Shown: positions 42,600 to 54,008, numbered from the stretch's first letter. The stretch: DNA of 64,000 nucleotides from Fusarium oxysporum f. sp. lycopersici 4287 (GCF_000149955.1 NC_030986.1:6749114-6813113); one strand, 5' to 3'. Numbers and translations are program-made. Notes: generated by a model from the sequence alone, not told the origin.

Positions 42600-45475
42600 A
42601 GGTCAAAAATCCGCAGGGCCAGGAGGTTGAACCTTTCTAACGCAGCCTTCAGCGCAACACGGCTGCAGGGATAAAATACCATCTATAAGTTAATCAACGA
42701 CCCAGCAGCTGGAGTAGATGTCATTCTGATGGCAAAATTCGCCAGCCCGTGCTGTCACGTGTGCGATTGGTTTGGCTGTATCTGGTAGGCAATTTCAAGC
42801 GTTCAGCTATTTGATATGGTAGGCGCTGGTTTCAGAAAGTTTGCCATTGCCATGTCATATCGTTGGAAAGCGGTATGAGTGACACCTTGGTGACCAAATC
42901 GTGCATGTGGAAAGTCCAATGCATCCTGGCTCATACTTGGTTAGCAACAGGTAGGTGGCTCAAGAGGCTTACATGCTAAATTCATCCATTACTGCGCAGC
43001 CGATACCGCATTATGCCTACTATGCGAGTCCCGATACCTTCAACTAGGTCTATAATGTCGCGATTTGGTTATTCCTGGCTTATCGAGGGCATATCCAAGA
43101 TCCTTGGTGGCATAGTCTAAACGTCTTTGCTTTACTGTACTATTTCTGTGATTGTTCACTCTGAAATACCTATGAGGGGCGGGCGCGCATAGACTGAGGC
43201 ACGGACCGCAACGGTCATTCCGCAAAAAAATAATCTTCTCGCAGGTGAATCAACCTTATTGGTTGAGTATTCCTGAGCCATTAGGGATGCGGCTGAGGGG
43301 CCCGGGGCTACACTTTAGGAAGCCAGCGCTTACGAACTTCGTGCCAGTCCCAGCGAACATGGCTATCCAGCTGCCATAACGTTTGTGCGCAAAAGCGGGG
43401 ACGACTTAATGATTGAGCTCTATGACGACAGTCAAATAGAGTCGATGAGCGACGCATCTTTAACCATGACTACCCGGGATTTGCTATAATTGATATGTCA
43501 TATTTCTCGAGACATTGGAGAAGCAGTATTTATCAAATACTGTAGACCTGGGATGGTTGTGAAGGATTTGACGTTTGGTCTTCGTTTTTAGCCTCCAGAC
43601 TCCAGGCCCTCGAAACAAGACCGAATGGTCGCTGGGAAAAAATTGGGTGGGGACGGGACCAAAGAGAATGTACGGGCGTTAGGTTTCACCAGTCTCCCCT
43701 CCCCTCCGTCCTAAACTCTAGTCCAGATTAGGGCTTCTACCACCATCACAATACGGTGTTAGGTCTCATTCAGTAGCACGGCAGTTTTGGCAGTCACCCA
43801 TCGCTGTGTTTAGCCATGACGCCATCTTAGCTCGTATGAGGGATCTTGATAGTGAGATGCTGTTGGGCTTACCCGGGCGGCAGCATCGGCGCCAGAGTAC
43901 GTACGGAAAGGGGTTGTAGATGCTCCATGGCCTCATTGACTGTAAGACCAACGGCCGTGGATGAGGTTATCTATGGATATTACTTACCATTTGATCATGG
44001 CAGATCAGAGTTACGTCGAACAGTAGGGTAGCTGTCTATCAAACCTCTGCCTTCAACCCGACGCTGCACGATATCGCTTGAAACGTTGGGGTCTGAGGTT
44101 CAGGCATCAGTAAATTGGGGCTAGCGGAGGGCAGGGGGCTTCAGCACCAGCAGCAACCTTGTATCCTCCACCTAGGATGCGACCTGTGGTATTCTGAAGC
44201 ACGGCATCCAATATGAATGATACTGAAACCTACCAATCTCAGAAATGATGAAAGGCGCGGTTCGATCCAGGGTTGGGCAATTACCAAGAGAAGCAACGAA
44301 GAGACAGAAGGATTCGCTCCACTGCGCCACCCCCCTAACAAAGCAAGCTGCATTGTGGCTCTTAAACCTCGTAAGCCCTGGATTCAGGAATGAGGGTCAA
44401 AGCGGGTAACGGTGGGAAAGAGCCGAAGTCAGGAATGGCATGGTGACAATCGAGCGGGGACGGATCAGGGTTAACTGTGAGTGGTGGGGAAGCGCCGCTA
44501 GGGGTGATCAGTGCAAGAGTAGCCTTGTGGCTTCGTGCTTCATTATGTTACATATACTCCGCGTCATAGACCTGAATAGATGTCTGCAGATGATCAATAA
44601 CCTCCACGGCTTTCTGGGCTGTTGTGACCACCATTCATGTTTGATGCCGTATCTGGTCAACTCGGTGTGCCTCGTCTGCATCCTAAGCATTTGCAAAAGC
44701 CTATTCTGGATGCCCGGGCCTGATCCCGCTTCCCCTTCAGGCCTTTGTTCTGGGCGCGACGACATATACATACTGTAGCAAGAACGGGACGTTAATGAGA
44801 CGGAACGAGGCATGGGATGAGGTTTCAGGACCGGCACGAGCCGGAGGTATTGTGTTAAGGTCCAGTCGGTTGACTTGACCCCAGTATTGGTTTCATTCAC
44901 AAGCCCGCGCGCCGCCCACCCCACCAAACCCATAACTCACACCCCAATGATGAGTCGAGCAGCCAGTTTCTGCGTATCGCCTACCCTCTATTTACCACTC
45001 ACATATCTGCTACCGCTATCGAGCACAGTAGTGAAAACACGATACCCCAACAATTTTGCATGCTTACGAGCGGCATAACGCATCGTTTTTAGCTTGTGGC
45101 TCAATATTCACCCTCCTGGTTTCAGACTCCGAGCAGAATCTGCCACGCCAATTATCGCCCCTTCTCTCAAGACTTGGCAAATAGTTGACTTCGGTTTGCT
45201 GGCCTCAGCCAACTATATACTCGTCACTCCTCGACCTAATCCTATTTTCTGAACTCTCGAATTACTCGACGTCGAGTTTCTTATTTTTAGTATGTTGTAA
45301 TCAGATGATGGCTTGCGTTGATTAATCCGTAAGACCTTATAATAAGTTTTCTGTCAATACCACACTCCTCTTCGTCTTCCTCCTGTTCCTTCTCAACTTG
45401 CCTAAGTCGTTGCGACTACACGTACCTAAGGTTAGAACTGTTGCCGATTGCCACAACGTATCTTATGCCAACAAA
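42600..45475. other. Gene-free stretch
   Basis: Only short frames. At about 44262-44329 the minus strand has TGGCGCAGTGG and GGATCGAACC, reminiscent of tRNA A and B boxes, but no cloverleaf forms. A pyrimidine-rich tract (CTCCTCTTCGTCTTCCTCCT) at 45365-45395 precedes the next gene and looks like its promoter. Confidence 0.4.
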
Positions 45476-46414
45476 ATGAGAATTTACGACTACGAACGCT
45501 GCATGCCTGCTACGGGCTCCCCTCGTTACAACAGCCATGGATATCATGTCGCATCCATCTATGGCACGAATTCCGGAACATATGGAAGAGGCACTGGTAC
45601 TCGATTCGCTACTGATTGTCAAGTATTCAACAATGGCGGAGGACAGTGTATGGATCAGAACGTGAATCTGCACGATGCTGCGTTCACCTCCAATAACAAG
45701 TCTATCTCTAAAAAGCAGATATCTTCCATATGCAATTCATTTCAACAGCTGCCTTACAAGAGCTTTGGCGATAACAACCATCGATTCGCTGCTATCCCTC
45801 GAACTCAAATTCAGAATATACGCGCCGTTGGATCTTACCATAGTAGGCACCTATCCTCATCCCATACACCCAAGGCCACTGATGCCGATGCTTGGAAGCA
45901 TCGCATCCCCTCCGGATACTCGCTCAAGCACTGGGAGCCTAGCGAGGAACCTATCTTACTCTTAGGCAGCGTCTTTGATGCCAACAATCTCGGGAAGTGG
46001 ATTTATGACTGGACTACATATTGTCATGGTCCTAGCGCTCCTATTTCTGATATGGCCGGTGATATGTGGTTCCTCCTCATCCAACTCGCCGACAAAGTGA
46101 AACGAGCAAAGGAGACAGTGGGCCACATTTACAGTGCCGCCGACCGTGACCGAGTTGAGAAGTTCATCGAGGCCGGTTGCTGCCTTACCGAGAAGCTGCG
46201 CTCCCTTCTCAAAATCTGTGAAGTATCCATGCTTAAGGTTGCTAAGCGGAACCAAGCTGGCCTTGGCGAGAATGCTGGTGTCGAATTCGTCGAGACTCTC
46301 TTTGGCCGTGACCGAAAGCTTGACATGACGGAGAAGTTTATGCACAACGTGAGGCACTTCAACCTCCACTTTGACGACGGTTGTGAAGTGATCCTCCAGA
46401 AACCTGTCGGATGA
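45476..46414 (+). CDS. Conserved fungal protein of the 'vegetative cell wall protein gp1' label
   Basis: A single exon with the start at the ATG of MRIYDYERCMPATGSP (an upstream in-frame TTG is not a credible start), giving 312 residues. The first 140 residues are Ser/Asn/Gly-rich. The C-terminal 170 residues carry the family's conserved core. Visible blocks are KHRIPSGYSLKHWEPSEEPI, LLLGSVFDANNLGKWIYDWT, HGPSAPISDMAGDMWFLLIQ, LADKVKRA, the helical IEAGCCLTEKLRSLLKICE, then GVEFVETLFGRDRKLDMTEK and FNLHFDDGCEVIL. Homologues are widespread and multicopy in Pezizomycotina. The gp1 name is an automatic label, and the real function is unknown. No secretion signal is seen and the core looks cytosolic and helical. 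The frame is intact. Confidence 0.8.
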   Translation: MRIYDYERCMPATGSPRYNSHGYHVASIYGTNSGTYGRGTGTRFATDCQVFNNGGGQCMDQNVNLHDAAFTSNNKSISKKQISSICNSFQQLPYKSFGDNNHRFAAIPRTQIQNIRAVGSYHSRHLSSSHTPKATDADAWKHRIPSGYSLKHWEPSEEPILLLGSVFDANNLGKWIYDWTTYCHGPSAPISDMAGDMWFLLIQLADKVKRAKETVGHIYSAADRDRVEKFIEAGCCLTEKLRSLLKICEVSMLKVAKRNQAGLGENAGVEFVETLFGRDRKLDMTEKFMHNVRHFNLHFDDGCEVILQKPVG

Positions 46415-46753
46415 GCGAGCAACATCGTTTCCCACGGGTCCATGTCAAATCGAATGTGCGAAGTGGGAATGAGTTGGCTGGCGGCGGCCGATTGAACGCT
46501 TTTGGTCACAGATGAGAATACCCAAATAGTAACAGCATAAGTCATCACAGCCTAAATTTCGGAAGTTAAAGTGAATATACAATAGAAAACGTAGCTACAT
46601 CACTTGCCCCTCTTTGCCATGCCGGCACGTTGGGTATCAATACCTTTATTACGGAATATCCTTCCGTTATCGACAGTGGACAAGCATACACACGGTTCCT
46701 AACCTTCAGTGCCCCTCTCCCAATACGCTCTACGCCGCTAGAATATCACTATA
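46415..46753. other. Intergenic region
   Basis: Nothing recognised. ATACCATG at the right edge marks the start of the pogo element fragment. Confidence 0.4.
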
Positions 46754-47395
46754 CCATGCAGTACCCACCTGCCGGTCATACCCACCTACCGGTCAGCGAA
46801 AAAGAAATTCCCCATACAAAATGTCAAACTTCACTTGCACAGTGCTTGGCCAAAATTGAAGTTATTTACATGGAACAGATTGTGTCTTACTGAGAGTTTC
46901 ATGTTGTTTCGTATTGGAATGTTCATTTGTATTTTACACAAGCAATTTGGTCGCATGGCACTAATGTAAAATTTCTCAAAATGTCTCCTTCATCACCCAG
47001 CCTCCCCAAAATTTCATCAAACTTTTATCTATAGCAGCTTCCTTTAATCGCCTTGAAAATGCCTCAACAGTCTTATACAGAGAATGATGTCATTGAAGCT
47101 ATACTGGATGTTACAGATAAACACCTCTCGCAGCACCAGGCCGCCCAGAAGCATGGAATGCCCCAAACCACTCTGTCTGACCGATTAAGAGGCCTACCGT
47201 CAAAGTCCGAGGTCATCCAACCTGCCCAGTTGTTATACAAATCCCAAGAGGCTAGATTAGTTACATGGATACTTCGACAAGAGGCATTGGGCTATGCTCC
47301 TTCCCACAGTCAAGTTCGCGCCACGGTAGCTGCCCTGTTGAGACAGCAGGGCCGGGAAAGGCCTATCGGTGTACACTGGCTAGCCAGATTTATTA
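46754..47395 (+). mobile_element. 5' fragment of a pogo/Fot1-type element (copy A)
   Basis: It begins with the TIR CCATGCAGTACCCACCTGCC preceded by TA (46752-46753). A CCCCATACAAAATG tract and a TGCTTGGCCAAAATTGAAG tract follow, both also found at the 5' end of copy B. It ends abruptly at 47395, where copy B starts. The rest of copy A is not found on the other side of B. Confidence 0.8.
47059..47395 (+). pseudogene. pogo-type transposase, N-terminal fragment
   Basis: MPQQSYTENDVIEAILDVTD starts a helix-turn-helix like those at 15885 and 49366. RLRGLPSKSEVIQPAQL, VTWILRQEALGYAPSHSQVR and GVHWLARFI follow, and then the frame enters the TIR of copy B. The catalytic domain is missing. Confidence 0.85.
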
Positions 47396-49542
47396 CCATG
47401 CAGTACCCACCTACCGGCACGCAAAAAAAAGGTTTCCCCATACAAACTGCTATTTTTCAACCCCCTCACGAACGGTCACCAAAAATAGGAATAACAAACT
47501 GATTGCTATTTTCCAGTTCGGAATTGAATGTATTTTAATATTCTCTTGGCCTCTTAACTGCGCGCCCAGCGCGCGTGCGTGCCACAGGTAACTCTTCCGC
47601 CTCCGAATTTGAGCCCTCATCCTCTTCCACTCCTCCCACCTCGATCACTCCCTCAACAGCCTCTGTCTCTTCAGCTGCTTGATTTGGTTCTGAAATAGCG
47701 TCACCAGCCACTAGAGCCTCGGCTAATGTCATGAACTTCCTGTCGGGATTCGGTATCGCCTTTCTCTTCTTGCCTCTACTCAACCGCCCGATTTCCTCCT
47801 CTAAACTGGCTACTCTTGAGCTTAGGGAGGCGATCTTTGACTCTTGCGCTTCAAATCCTTTCGATATCACAGAGTACCGTCTTCTTGTTGAAGGGCTCTT
47901 GTTCTTCCCCAGATCCCTGATATGACGACTGGTCTTTGGCGTGTTATCAGAGTCGACTTGTCCATCTCTATGGCCATCTGATGCAGGCGTCGTTTCCTTC
48001 TTGTCTGGCTGAATCTCAGGATGCATAAGCGCTTTCCGTCTTGAAATCGGCCAGTTTCCAGTCACTCTCCAGCCAGAAAGGATGTTTTTCTTCGTCATAC
48101 CTACTTCCCTGGCTTTGGCATAAGCCTTGATGAAGTTGACCTTGTCCACCGGGGCAGAATCAGTCAGGCTGGCCAATTTTTGGAGTTCTTTGCGGTATGC
48201 AGCCTTCGAGGCATTGAACACGCCGTTGTCAAGTGGCTGTAGGCCGTGAGAGCAATGGGCTGGCAAGTAACAACAATATACGTTGTTCATGAAACACGTA
48301 GCCATCCACTCATCCTGGATTTAGGGTCAGCGGCACTTTTGGTTCAGGAGGTTCAGGACAGGCAGATACTCACAGACACATGGCTTCGATGACCATCTAG
48401 TATAATAAGCCTTGCATCGGACTCATCTTCCGGTTGTGTTTGGGGAAGATAGACCTCTCTGAGCCACTCGATTGCGATATGGTTGTCTGTCCAGCCGTTG
48501 TCAGACGTGATATAATACCAGTCGGCCACCTCCTTGAGCTCATCGATAAACCACTGTTGTTGAAGTTCTTTGCCTTTAAAGATAATTACCGGTTTCAGAA
48601 GACGGCCAGTTGCCGTGACGGCCTCGATAAAGCTAGTCCAAGTGCGGGACTGGGAGCCTTTAAGGAAGGCCTTCTTCCTGGGATCGCTACTGCCGACAAC
48701 CAAAGAATCCAAGCCTAGATTCGCAATATATTAGCTGAATTCTTGGTCAAAGCGACAGATACTCGCCAAATCCGGCCATATACCGCCCTCATCAACGTTA
48801 ACCGTGTTCTCGGGTTTGATCCAACCATACTCTCTCTCCCGAATATCAAAGTACCAATTGACAGCGGTCGGGGTAAAGCAATTGAACCTCGACGCCTCCT
48901 GCCGTTTTCCTATCTTTGTCTTTATGGATGGATGTCGTTTCATGAACCTGGTTAGCCAATGTACACCGACAGGCTTTTCCCTTCCTTGTTGTCGTAGGAG
49001 GGCATTGACGGTGGCGCGAACTTGACTGTGAGAGGGAGCATAGCCTAAGGCCTCTTGCCGAAGTATCCATGCGACTAATCTGGACTCCTCAGGTTTGGAT
49101 AACAGCTGGGCAGGCTGTGTGACCTCTGACCTTGACGGTAGGCCCCTTAATCGGTCCCCGAGAGTCGACCGAGGGATCTCACGTTTCTGGGCGGATTTGT
49201 TCTGCGAGAGGCCGTTATCTGTGACATCTAACATTGCTTCAGCAACTTCATCCTCTGTATAAGACACGCGTGGATTGGAAGGAGCGTCGGGGAGGCTGGA
49301 TGTCGAAGGAGATGTTTTGATAAATTTTACATTAGTCCCGTGCGACCATGCTGCATACGTAATCAAAAAAGCAATGTGATGATATCAGACTAAACGAATT
49401 TCCCATACAACAGAAATTATTCTATGCTAATAGCTTCAATTCTGGTCAAATACTGTGTAAGTGAAATTGGGCATTTTGTATGGGGAAACTTTTTTTTTGC
49501 TTGCTGGTAGGTGGGTGCTGCTGGTAGGTGGGTACTGCATGG
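47396..49542 (-). mobile_element. pogo/Fot1-type element (copy B, 2147 bp), nearly complete
   Basis: TIRs CCATGCAGTACCCACCTACC occur at both ends (47396 and, inverted, 49542), with TA outside each (47394-47395 and 49543-49544). The right end has a duplicated GCTGGTAGGTGGGT motif. It encodes one transposase on the minus strand. Its left neighbour is copy A and its right neighbour is a hAT relic, which do not belong together. Confidence 0.9.
47535..49366 (-). CDS. DDE_1 (pogo/Fot1) transposase, nearly intact
   Basis: Three exons: about 49366-48755, 48714-48374 and 48314-47535. Intron 2 (59 bp) is canonical. At the exon 1/exon 2 border there is a GC (GCGAGT) donor and a 1-nt loss (GTATATGG where the 15885 copy has CATAATGG), so full splicing in frame is doubtful. 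The N-terminal helix-turn-helix reads SYTEDEVAEAMLDVTDNGLS. Catalytic motifs are VNVDEGG, LIILDGHRSH and LQPLDNGVFN. A C-terminal coiled coil (ESKIASLSSRVASLEEEIGR), basic patch (RGKKRKAIPNPDRK) and acidic tail follow. It would cut and paste DNA between TA sites through the CCATGCAGTACCC ends. This is the best-preserved transposase in the window, but possibly inactive because of the exon 1 lesion. Confidence 0.8.
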
Positions 49543-49544
49543 TA

Positions 49545-50298
49545 CTGAAAGACCTTTTGGAGGCCTTTATGCTCCGGTACGCGAAATGACAGATTTGCAT
49601 CGGTGATCCACTGGACAACGTGGCGCTGGAACGTGGTCTTGTCAAATCGAGTAACCAACTCGTCGTGAAAGTCGTCCCTCTTCCGTTTCTTGGCTGCCAA
49701 AATCATGAAGGGTCAGTTGATTCGGGGGCCGCTCCTGCATATATCGTGTTGCTTTTGATGGATCTGGATGAAAAATATTGTGGGCCTTGCTGAGATGACC
49801 TTCGATGTTCCGACTGTTGGACGAGACATAAGCCTTTGGCCGGGGAACGCCATGCTGGACACAGTGGCAACAGAGCCATGTATGGGGGCCAGACTCATTG
49901 CCTTTGGACCTAGCTTGAACGTCATAGCCGTGAGCCCAAAACCAGCCGGTAGCTTGACCAGTTCGAGCTGAGAGGACCCAATGGCTGCGGACAGCTTGCG
50001 ATACTGCATCCCAGTCTTTGAAGATTGAATGGCTGCTGCGAGACGAGGAATTGTGCATAGGCAAGGTTGGGTCTTCGGGACAGGATATTTCCGATATGGT
50101 AGTATCGGTTGCGTAACTGAATAAATCGCTTTGAGATGCCATTTGGGCAATGGTTTTGGGTGGCATCAAGGGCAAGGAGAATATGTCAAACCAAGACCCA
50201 AGCGAAAAAGGGGGATGGCGTGGGGAAATCGGGAAATGAGGGACGGTTAGGGAAGGGATTGTCAGAGGTACCGATACTTCGGTGCAGGAGGATGCCAC
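49545..50298 (-). pseudogene. hAT transposase N-terminus with BED-type zinc finger, frameshifted
   Basis: A minus-strand frame from MASSCTEVSV (50298; MPPKTIAQMA is an alternative start). It has WFWAHGYDVQARSKGNESG and the BED finger TWLCCHCVQHGVPRPK...SRNIEGHLSKAHNI, with C-x2-C and H-x4-H. QLTLHDFGSQ follows. The typical next block, KKRKRDDFHDELVTRFDKTT / FQRHVVQWITDANLSFRV, is in the next frame, so there is a 1-nt frameshift near 49690. It ends at the pogo junction after LQKVFQ. The catalytic core and dimerisation domain are missing. Confidence 0.8.
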
Positions 50299-50364
50299 TA
50301 GTACCGAGAAAGTACAACTACCTCACCCAATTTTCACCGCGGTCTTGGCATCTATCTACATTTC

Positions 50365-50480
50365 GTCTATCTACCGGACCTCCAGGTAGATAGATAGAAG
50401 ACCCACATGTCCTCTGGTAGATAGATAGATGTAGATCTACATCTATCTACATCTACATTTCATCTACATCGGTAGATAGA
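50365..50480. repeat. GATA/TAGATAGATG subterminal repeats
   Basis: Direct and inverted TAGATAGATAG and TACATCTATC tracts next to the hAT terminus, probably transposase-binding subterminal repeats or simple microsatellite expansion. Confidence 0.7.
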
Positions 50481-50515
50481 TTCGCCAGCCTGGGCCGACG
50501 CATGATGGGATATTC

Positions 50516-51432
50516 CTATTCGACCTCTGAGTAGTTGGCTGAGTTGTCCCAAAATCGCGAGAGCGGAGGAGTCTACGAACCCTATCAGCAACATGGATCT
50601 TGAGTTACCCTGCGGGGTGTTTGGCTGGCACAACTCACATGAGGGTTAGACTGGTCGTAGGGGCTTGGAGCGTTGAAGTCCATGGGTCGCATGTAGCCAT
50701 AAGTCGTATAAGGGGTCAGCTCGTCGTCGCTGGGGCATAACTCCCGCTTGGTGGTATCGCTAAAATGCGTCATTGGGGAAAGTATCATGGGCGCGGCGGA
50801 AGTATTCAGGTAGCTGGGGTGGGCGTCAGTAGTAGCCATGGCCAAGGATGTCTCAGGGGAATCGTAGGGAGCGACGAACATCGCATCAGGAGTCGGATAA
50901 GTCGAGCATGTGAACTGGGAAAAGCTGTTGGAGCGAGCCCGGTCGTCGTGGGTGCCAGGGAAGAAGAGATCATCCGTCGGCTCCCTGAGAGGGATAAACT
51001 GGCTCTGGGAGACGACTGGCTTGGCGGAGGTAGCGGGCTGCGACTTTTGGGACTTGAAGGATCGCTTCGACTTGGTGGTCTCCTGGGCCTGCTTATCGGA
51101 CCCGGCAGGTTCAGAAGAGCTAGCACGGCGCTCGAGGTCCTCGACGCGTCGCTTGAGCTTCTTGCCTATAAGCGGGCATTTATGTCAATATGGTTGGGAA
51201 TCAGCTTTGGAATCCTCGGGGGCCAAGTCCGGTGGAAGTCAGCCTCTCGGAGTTAGCGGAGAGAACGTACGGTACTTGCGCTGAGCAATGCGGTTCTGTA
51301 TCCGTCGGCGCTCAGCAGTGTCCAGAGAATCTTGGTCCAGTCCTCATTCAGGGTTCAGCAGATGTCACTATTGTTACTCGAGTAGCCGTCTGGGCAAGGA
51401 GGTGCTTCCGTTGGTAGGCAGGTAGTGTCATG
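50516..51432 (-). CDS. bZIP transcription factor, possibly frameshifted near its start
   Basis: Minus strand. Exon 51271 and upstream encodes the basic region DTAERRRIQNRIAQRKY. A 106-bp intron (51165-51270, GTACGT donor, TATAG acceptor) leads in phase 1 to KKLKRRVEDLERRASSSEPA (50639-51164). A 66-bp intron (50573-50638) leads to a last exon TPPLSRFWDNSANYSEVE (50516-50572). The N-x7-R pattern of the basic region is intact and the zipper is short, as in several fungal bZIP proteins. Further blocks are QFIPLREPTDDLFFPGTHDD, MTHFSD and ELTPYTTYGYMRP. Upstream, the expected LNEDWTKI lead-in is two bases out of frame with DTAERRR (extra CT in ATTCTCTGG). The start (51432?) and any first intron are therefore unresolved, and the gene may be damaged. 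It would act in the nucleus as a DNA-binding dimer. Confidence 0.65.
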
Positions 51433-52071
51433 AACGTGGAGCTATTGTGATAGGTGGGTTGTGACCTGGTTCAGTAGAGAGTTTGATTCGGTGTGTAGCG
51501 TGTTGAGTAGAGAGTTTGAGTCGGTGTGTCGCCATGACCTAGCAATGAGTGGACGAGATGGGCGAGAATACACGGGCTTATATGCCGACGGACATGGGGA
51601 CGGCATGGGTGAACGAGTAACAAACAGCACCGGCCAAAGCGCACCTTTAATACAGCGCGACGTCGTTACGACTGCCAATAGTTTGCTTATAAGCTGGGGT
51701 ATTAGGGTTACAGTAAGAGACGGAGGAGATGGAGGTGACAAAGATGGGATCGAAGCTCCAATCTGTAGACACGGTCGGGGCTCTCCCCAAAGCTGTCTGT
51801 CGTTTCATTGCGGGCGGCACGAGTCACGAAGAGGCGCTCCATCTCCGGGAATGCTCATAACCGAAGGGCAAGAGACTGAACAACCCAGCAAGAGAAAGAG
51901 ACAAGAGGCATAACGGACTCAGATGGCAGAAGTACCACCCAGTGCGGCTCAACATCGGACGGGCATGTGCCTGGGGTATATTGGAGGGGCGTGTGATATG
52001 CAGAAGTGGGGATAAAGTTCTTTTCATCGGTCAACTGGACCTGTAATAAAGCAATACTGTGGGAGTCGAGG
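51433..52071. other. Upstream region of the bZIP gene
   Basis: A tandem GTAGAGAGTTTGA(T/G)TCGGTGTGT motif at about 51474-51530. A 150-codon plus-strand frame (51461-51913) has no recognised motif and overlaps this repeat; I see no gene. Confidence 0.4.
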
Positions 52072-52173
52072 GTGTTATTAAAGGGCCCAAGTCATGTGTC
52101 TGAGAGTAGCACAGTTCCGTACATAGTATCCATATCGTAGCCACCAGCAGGTCGGACCATCTTAGTCATACGG
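52072..52173 (+). repeat. Diverged solo-LTR-like sequence
   Basis: TGTTATTAAAGG...GGTTTCAACA, with the interior GTCTGAGAG.AGCACAG.TCC.TACATAGTATCCA shared with the solo LTR at 54441-54576. No flanking duplication is visible. Confidence 0.6.
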
Positions 52174-52204
52174 TTTCAACAGCCTGCAACGGGTAAATTT
52201 CCCG

Positions 52205-52490
52205 AAGCCCTCCTCAAGCCGATCACTACACACCTAAACTACCGCGCAGCTTAAATTTTAGCGCACCGTGTGGCGCGAGTCAGTATCACATAGGCAAAGC
52301 TTGTGCTTGGAATGTTCTTCGAAGGCGCTAGCTCGTAGCACCACTATTCTTCTAGGGGAGTGTTACAGCCAGCTATGCTAGCGCCCAATCAAGCTGACAA
52401 CTACACACCTAAACTACGGCGCAGTGTAATGTTTGGCGCGTCGTGTGACGTGAGTCAGTATCACATAGGCGAAGCATGTGCTTGTAACCG
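52205..52490 (+). repeat. Direct repeat of about 105 bp (two copies)
   Basis: 52205-52318 and 52385-52490 share ACTACACACCTAAACTAC.GCGCAG and GAGTCAGTATCACATAGGC.AAGC.TGTGCTTG. They lie between the LTR-like sequence and the MULE relic and could be parts of the same decayed element. Confidence 0.75.
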
Positions 52491-52639
52491 TAGCATGCTG
52501 CACTGAAAGGATGTGAGGCTGGCGGTGATAAGGCGAACGCAGACATGGTGAAAGATTGCCAAGTGGTGATCTCCTGCGTGCTCGGCAATAGGCGCTAGGC
52601 AGCGGGCGAGCCGTGGTACAAAGGGAAAGAGGGGGCGAT

Positions 52640-53170
52640 GGAGAGGGTGGGTGAGCTAGTTCATCGGTACCAGACACCATTCTGTGCTCTAATAGAACGT
52701 AGAGTCGGGTGGGTTAAGGCTCGGCGCCTTATAGACCTTGCTTGTTATATTCCAGGACCAGTTGCGCCGACGCTCATGAAGTCTCGACACGCACGCAGAG
52801 CCAAGAGGAGGCAGAAGCCATTAGGTTCACGTGTATCCATAGATCTACTTTTCGTTCTACCATTATATCGCAGCTACGCGACGAAAAGTCTGGAAGACAA
52901 AGCTACATGCATGCGCTCGCTAATCAGCTACACAAGGAACGCTTTTAAGCCGAGTACAGTTCGGCCCACATAGCCGGATCACGCTATTTCGTTAGCTCGC
53001 CCGGTTTCTTAGCATCCCATCAGGCTTACCCCGACATACTATTACTAGACCGCACGTACAAGACGAATAAGCATGGGATGCCGATCCTCGGTACGATTAG
53101 AATCGATGTTTGCTAATGACCTTTTTGCACAGCCCTTGCGTTCCTCCATGGCGAGACGGAGGATGATATA
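52640..53170 (+). pseudogene. MULE (Mutator-like) transposase relic
   Basis: At about 53025-53175 the frame reads HQAYPDILLLDRTYKTNKHG followed by MPIL, then stops, then FCTALAFLHGETEDDI. This is the D-containing catalytic block of MULE transposases (DxTYKTN...F..AFLxGExEEDY) with two stop codons inside. Upstream frames (52742-52948) are fragmentary. Confidence 0.6.
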
Positions 53171-54008
53171 TCTAGGCAATAGATCCGCTGAAGTTGCTAC
53201 ACGAACAAAATAGCGCGGCGAATTGTTGTGTCACCTGTATGAATACTGGTGTGAATGCTGCCCCTTCCCCCTCCTTAATGCTTCGTCCATAGTATACGAA
53301 CAAAGCAGTGCTCGGTTAATGCCACGCCGCCTTCTCTCGTAAGCCACAACCAGCTATCAACGGCCAAGCAACAAGCAGTACTACAGACAACACCGGTCGG
53401 GCGGACTTGTACTAGTTTTGGCACCCCATCATGGACTCAATGAACGAGGGAGCGTTTAAGGAACGCATTGCTTAACCAGCATTCAGACTGGAGATCTAAT
53501 CAAGCGCTACAGCAAATTCAGGTTCTAATTGAACTTTCGGGGTAGTTTTATATCGCAGTACGCGGTTAGGTATCACATTAAGCCATGAGAAAAGGTAAAT
53601 AGTAGCGGAAGTTGTTGACTAGAGACCCCGCTCCTACAACATGTACTAGGTGTTGTTCTTTATCACGCCGGTTGCCTTGTCTGAACACTGAACACTCTGA
53701 ATTCTCCACACAAGCAAAACAGAGTCCTTTTGCTCAAACACTTTCACCCGCATTGATATTTAAAGCGTGACACCGGTCGACCACTTATAGAGCCTCGTCA
53801 GCGTATTGACCCTCGGTGTCAAACTCCAAATTGCAAAACTAAGTCCTAGAGAGCCTAGTGCGTTTAAGAGTATCAATACAACTATCTTCCTAAGTTATCA
53901 TAAGTTTCCAGCCTGTACCTCGCCCCACATGACCCTTGTCGGCAAGGCGATACAGGCGGGGCACATAATATTTAATTTCTTAAATCTTACATAACGGACA
54001 AGCGGGCG
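53171..54008. other. Gene-free stretch
   Basis: No supported frame. Probably decayed transposon sequence around the MULE relic. Confidence 0.4.

Larger units (their letters stand above)
49545..50492 (-). mobile_element. 5' part of a hAT-type element
   Basis: The right end CAGGCTGGCGAATCTATCTA (inverse, at 50492) has the same first 11 bases as the complete short hAT element at 59354 (CAGGCTGGCGATCAATTCAA). Subterminal GATAGATAGATG repeats follow. The left part is lost at the junction with pogo copy B. Confidence 0.75.

Noticed and set aside
44262..44329. Possible tRNA or tRNA-derived SINE on the minus strand (TGGCGCAGTGG and GGATCGAACC)
   Set aside because: Box-like words are present at a fitting distance, but no acceptor or anticodon stem pairs and the second box is imperfect, so no RNA gene is called.
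50765..51284. Plus-strand frames of 120-160 codons opposite the bZIP gene
   Set aside because: The minus strand carries the basic region and two well-formed introns; the plus frames have no motif.
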